Shown in pieces: positions 63,423 to 64,000 of a stretch of 64,000 bases of DNA. The stretch comes from Candidatus Nanosynbacter sp. HMT-352. GTDB lineage: Bacteria; Patescibacteriota; Saccharimonadia; Saccharimonadales; Saccharimonadaceae. The notes beneath the pieces are model-generated. The model was not told the DNA's origin, made no database searches, and saw nothing but the letters and a program-made list of their open reading frames with translations. The stretch covers positions 186,001-250,000 of the forward strand of contig NZ_CP089288.1 in assembly GCF_022819345.1 (NCBI RefSeq), in the 5' to 3' direction. A program made the position numbers and the translations under genes. Position 1 is the first letter of the stretch; every line of letters starts with the position of its first letter.

Positions 63423-63800
63423 ATGAATAAATTAAAATTAATCTTGGCGGGACTACTGGTAGTACCAACTGTTGCTTTGGCTGTAGCTCCAGCTGCAAGC
63501 GCCGAAGGTGATTTTACCTTAACTAATGGCGTAAATAGTGCAAGAGGAGAAGGTGTGAGTGAAACCGCTTCAGATCCTCAAACTTTGGTTAAGCAATTTG
63601 TAAATATATTCTTGTTTGCCGTCGGTGCATTAAGCGTTATTATGCTTATCTGGGGTGGTATCCGTTACACCACTTCAGCCGGTGACAGTAATAAGGTTAC
63701 TGCAGCTAAGAACACAGTTTTGTACGCAATTGTTGGTTTGGTGGTTGCAATTTTGGCATACGCAATCGTCAATATGGTTATCGATAAGTTTAAGGGTTAA
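63423..63800 (+). CDS. Type IV secretion pilin-like protein 6 (probable major pilin)
   Basis: 125 residues: signal peptide ending AASAEG (about 1-27), a short polar segment, and two helices with TTSAGDSNKVTAAKNTVLYA between. It alone has a private consensus promoter, a strong ribosome-binding site and an immediate terminator, so it is probably the most highly expressed subunit (inference). Confidence 0.83.
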   Translation: MNKLKLILAGLLVVPTVALAVAPAASAEGDFTLTNGVNSARGEGVSETASDPQTLVKQFVNIFLFAVGALSVIMLIWGGIRYTTSAGDSNKVTAAKNTVLYAIVGLVVAILAYAIVNMVIDKFKG

Positions 63801-63814
63801 TCTACTCTACCGGT

Positions 63815-63847
63815 AAAAAAGAGCCTCGCTGATGAGGTTCTTTTTTT
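63815..63847 (+). terminator. Terminator of the pilin array
   Basis: GAGCCTC-GCTGAT-GAGGTTC stem flanked by A6 and T7, 15 bp after the last pilin stop. Confidence 0.88.
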
Positions 63848-63852
63848 ATGGC

Positions 63853-63884
63853 TAAAAAAATACCGCCAATTTGTGACGGTATTT
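63853..63884 (-). terminator. Terminator of the Hsp20 gene
   Basis: On the minus strand AAATACCG pairs with CGGTATTT around an inner loop and is followed by a run of T. Confidence 0.78.
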
Positions 63885-63899
63885 TCTGTGAAATGGTTT

Positions 63900-64000
63900 T
63901 TACAGAACTTGAATCTTCTTTGCTTTTTCTTGCTTTATCTTTTCAAAAGTAATTGTCAAAACGCCATCTTTTAATTCTGCCTTAACACCTTCTTCATTTA
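63900..64000 (-). CDS. Small heat-shock protein Hsp20 (3' end only)
   Basis: The last 33 codons of a gene that continues past the right edge. The end of the alpha-crystallin domain is visible: GVKAELKDGVLTITFEK, the A-x-L-x-DGVL-x-I signature, followed by a short Lys-rich tail ending KKIQVL. It prevents aggregation of unfolded proteins without ATP. Confidence 0.82.
   Translation of the reverse strand, partial: NEEGVKAELKDGVLTITFEKIKQEKAKKIQVL

Overview
The window looks like chromosomal DNA of a Saccharibacteria (TM7) epibiont of the Patescibacteria/CPR. This is inferred from gene content and style, not from a marker-gene search. Supporting points are a class I lysyl-tRNA synthetase, a class III ribonucleotide reductase under NrdR-type boxes, a type IV secretion locus of the PrgI/VirB4/multi-pilin kind beside the replication origin, a rhamnose/glycan gene cluster, compact overlapping genes, and many genes whose -10 box lies only 5-10 nt before the start codon (leaderless mRNAs). 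UGA is used as an ordinary stop, so there is no SR1/Gracilibacteria-type recoding.

Layout. 1-4.6 kb: 5' end of lysS, a transglutaminase-like gene broken by an in-frame stop, a candidate structured small RNA (822-941), an ABC-2 transporter pair and a polysaccharide deacetylase. 4.6-10.7 kb: a minus-strand operon nrdD-nrdG-flavin reductase-acidic Cys-containing tail-anchored protein, with two NrdR boxes lying over its promoter. 10.7-16.1 kb: a phosphotransferase-like gene, two tandem secreted GH16/leucine-rich-repeat proteins (one with a LAXTG sorting tail), tRNA-Asn, and a LexA-like DNA-binding protein without the peptidase domain. 16.1-39.9 kb: surface-glycan locus with a Wzy-like polymerase/ligase, polyprenyl glycosylphosphotransferase, several GT4 and GT2 glycosyltransferases, rmlB-rmlC-rmlD-rmlA, a GtrA-type flippase, and a Wzm/Wzt ABC exporter. 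Its middle (about 26-37.5 kb) is AT-rich and contains a deletion scar, which suggests a variable segment.

39.9-44.7 kb is the origin region: jag, yidC, rnpA and rpmH on the minus strand, DnaA boxes, dnaA, more DnaA boxes, dnaN. 44.7-63.8 kb is a large type IV secretion locus. A minus-strand operon runs from a lipoprotein at 61.1 kb through two paralogous VirB6/TrbL-like membrane proteins, PrgI, a TraC N-domain-like protein, a VirB4 ATPase, a VanY-type peptidase, a lysozyme-like/NlpC wall hydrolase and PEGA-type accessory proteins. A plus-strand array encodes six pilin-like proteins, divergent from the lipoprotein operon across tRNA-Asp. No relaxase or VirD4 coupling protein is visible, so the machine may serve uptake, attachment or effector delivery rather than conjugation. 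The window ends in the 3' part of an Hsp20 gene.

How the parts fit (inference): the glycan cluster, GH16 glucanases, lysozyme-like secreted proteins and the secretion/pilus machine all act on cell envelopes, as expected of a bacterium that lives attached to a host cell. The nrd operon supplies deoxynucleotides anaerobically.
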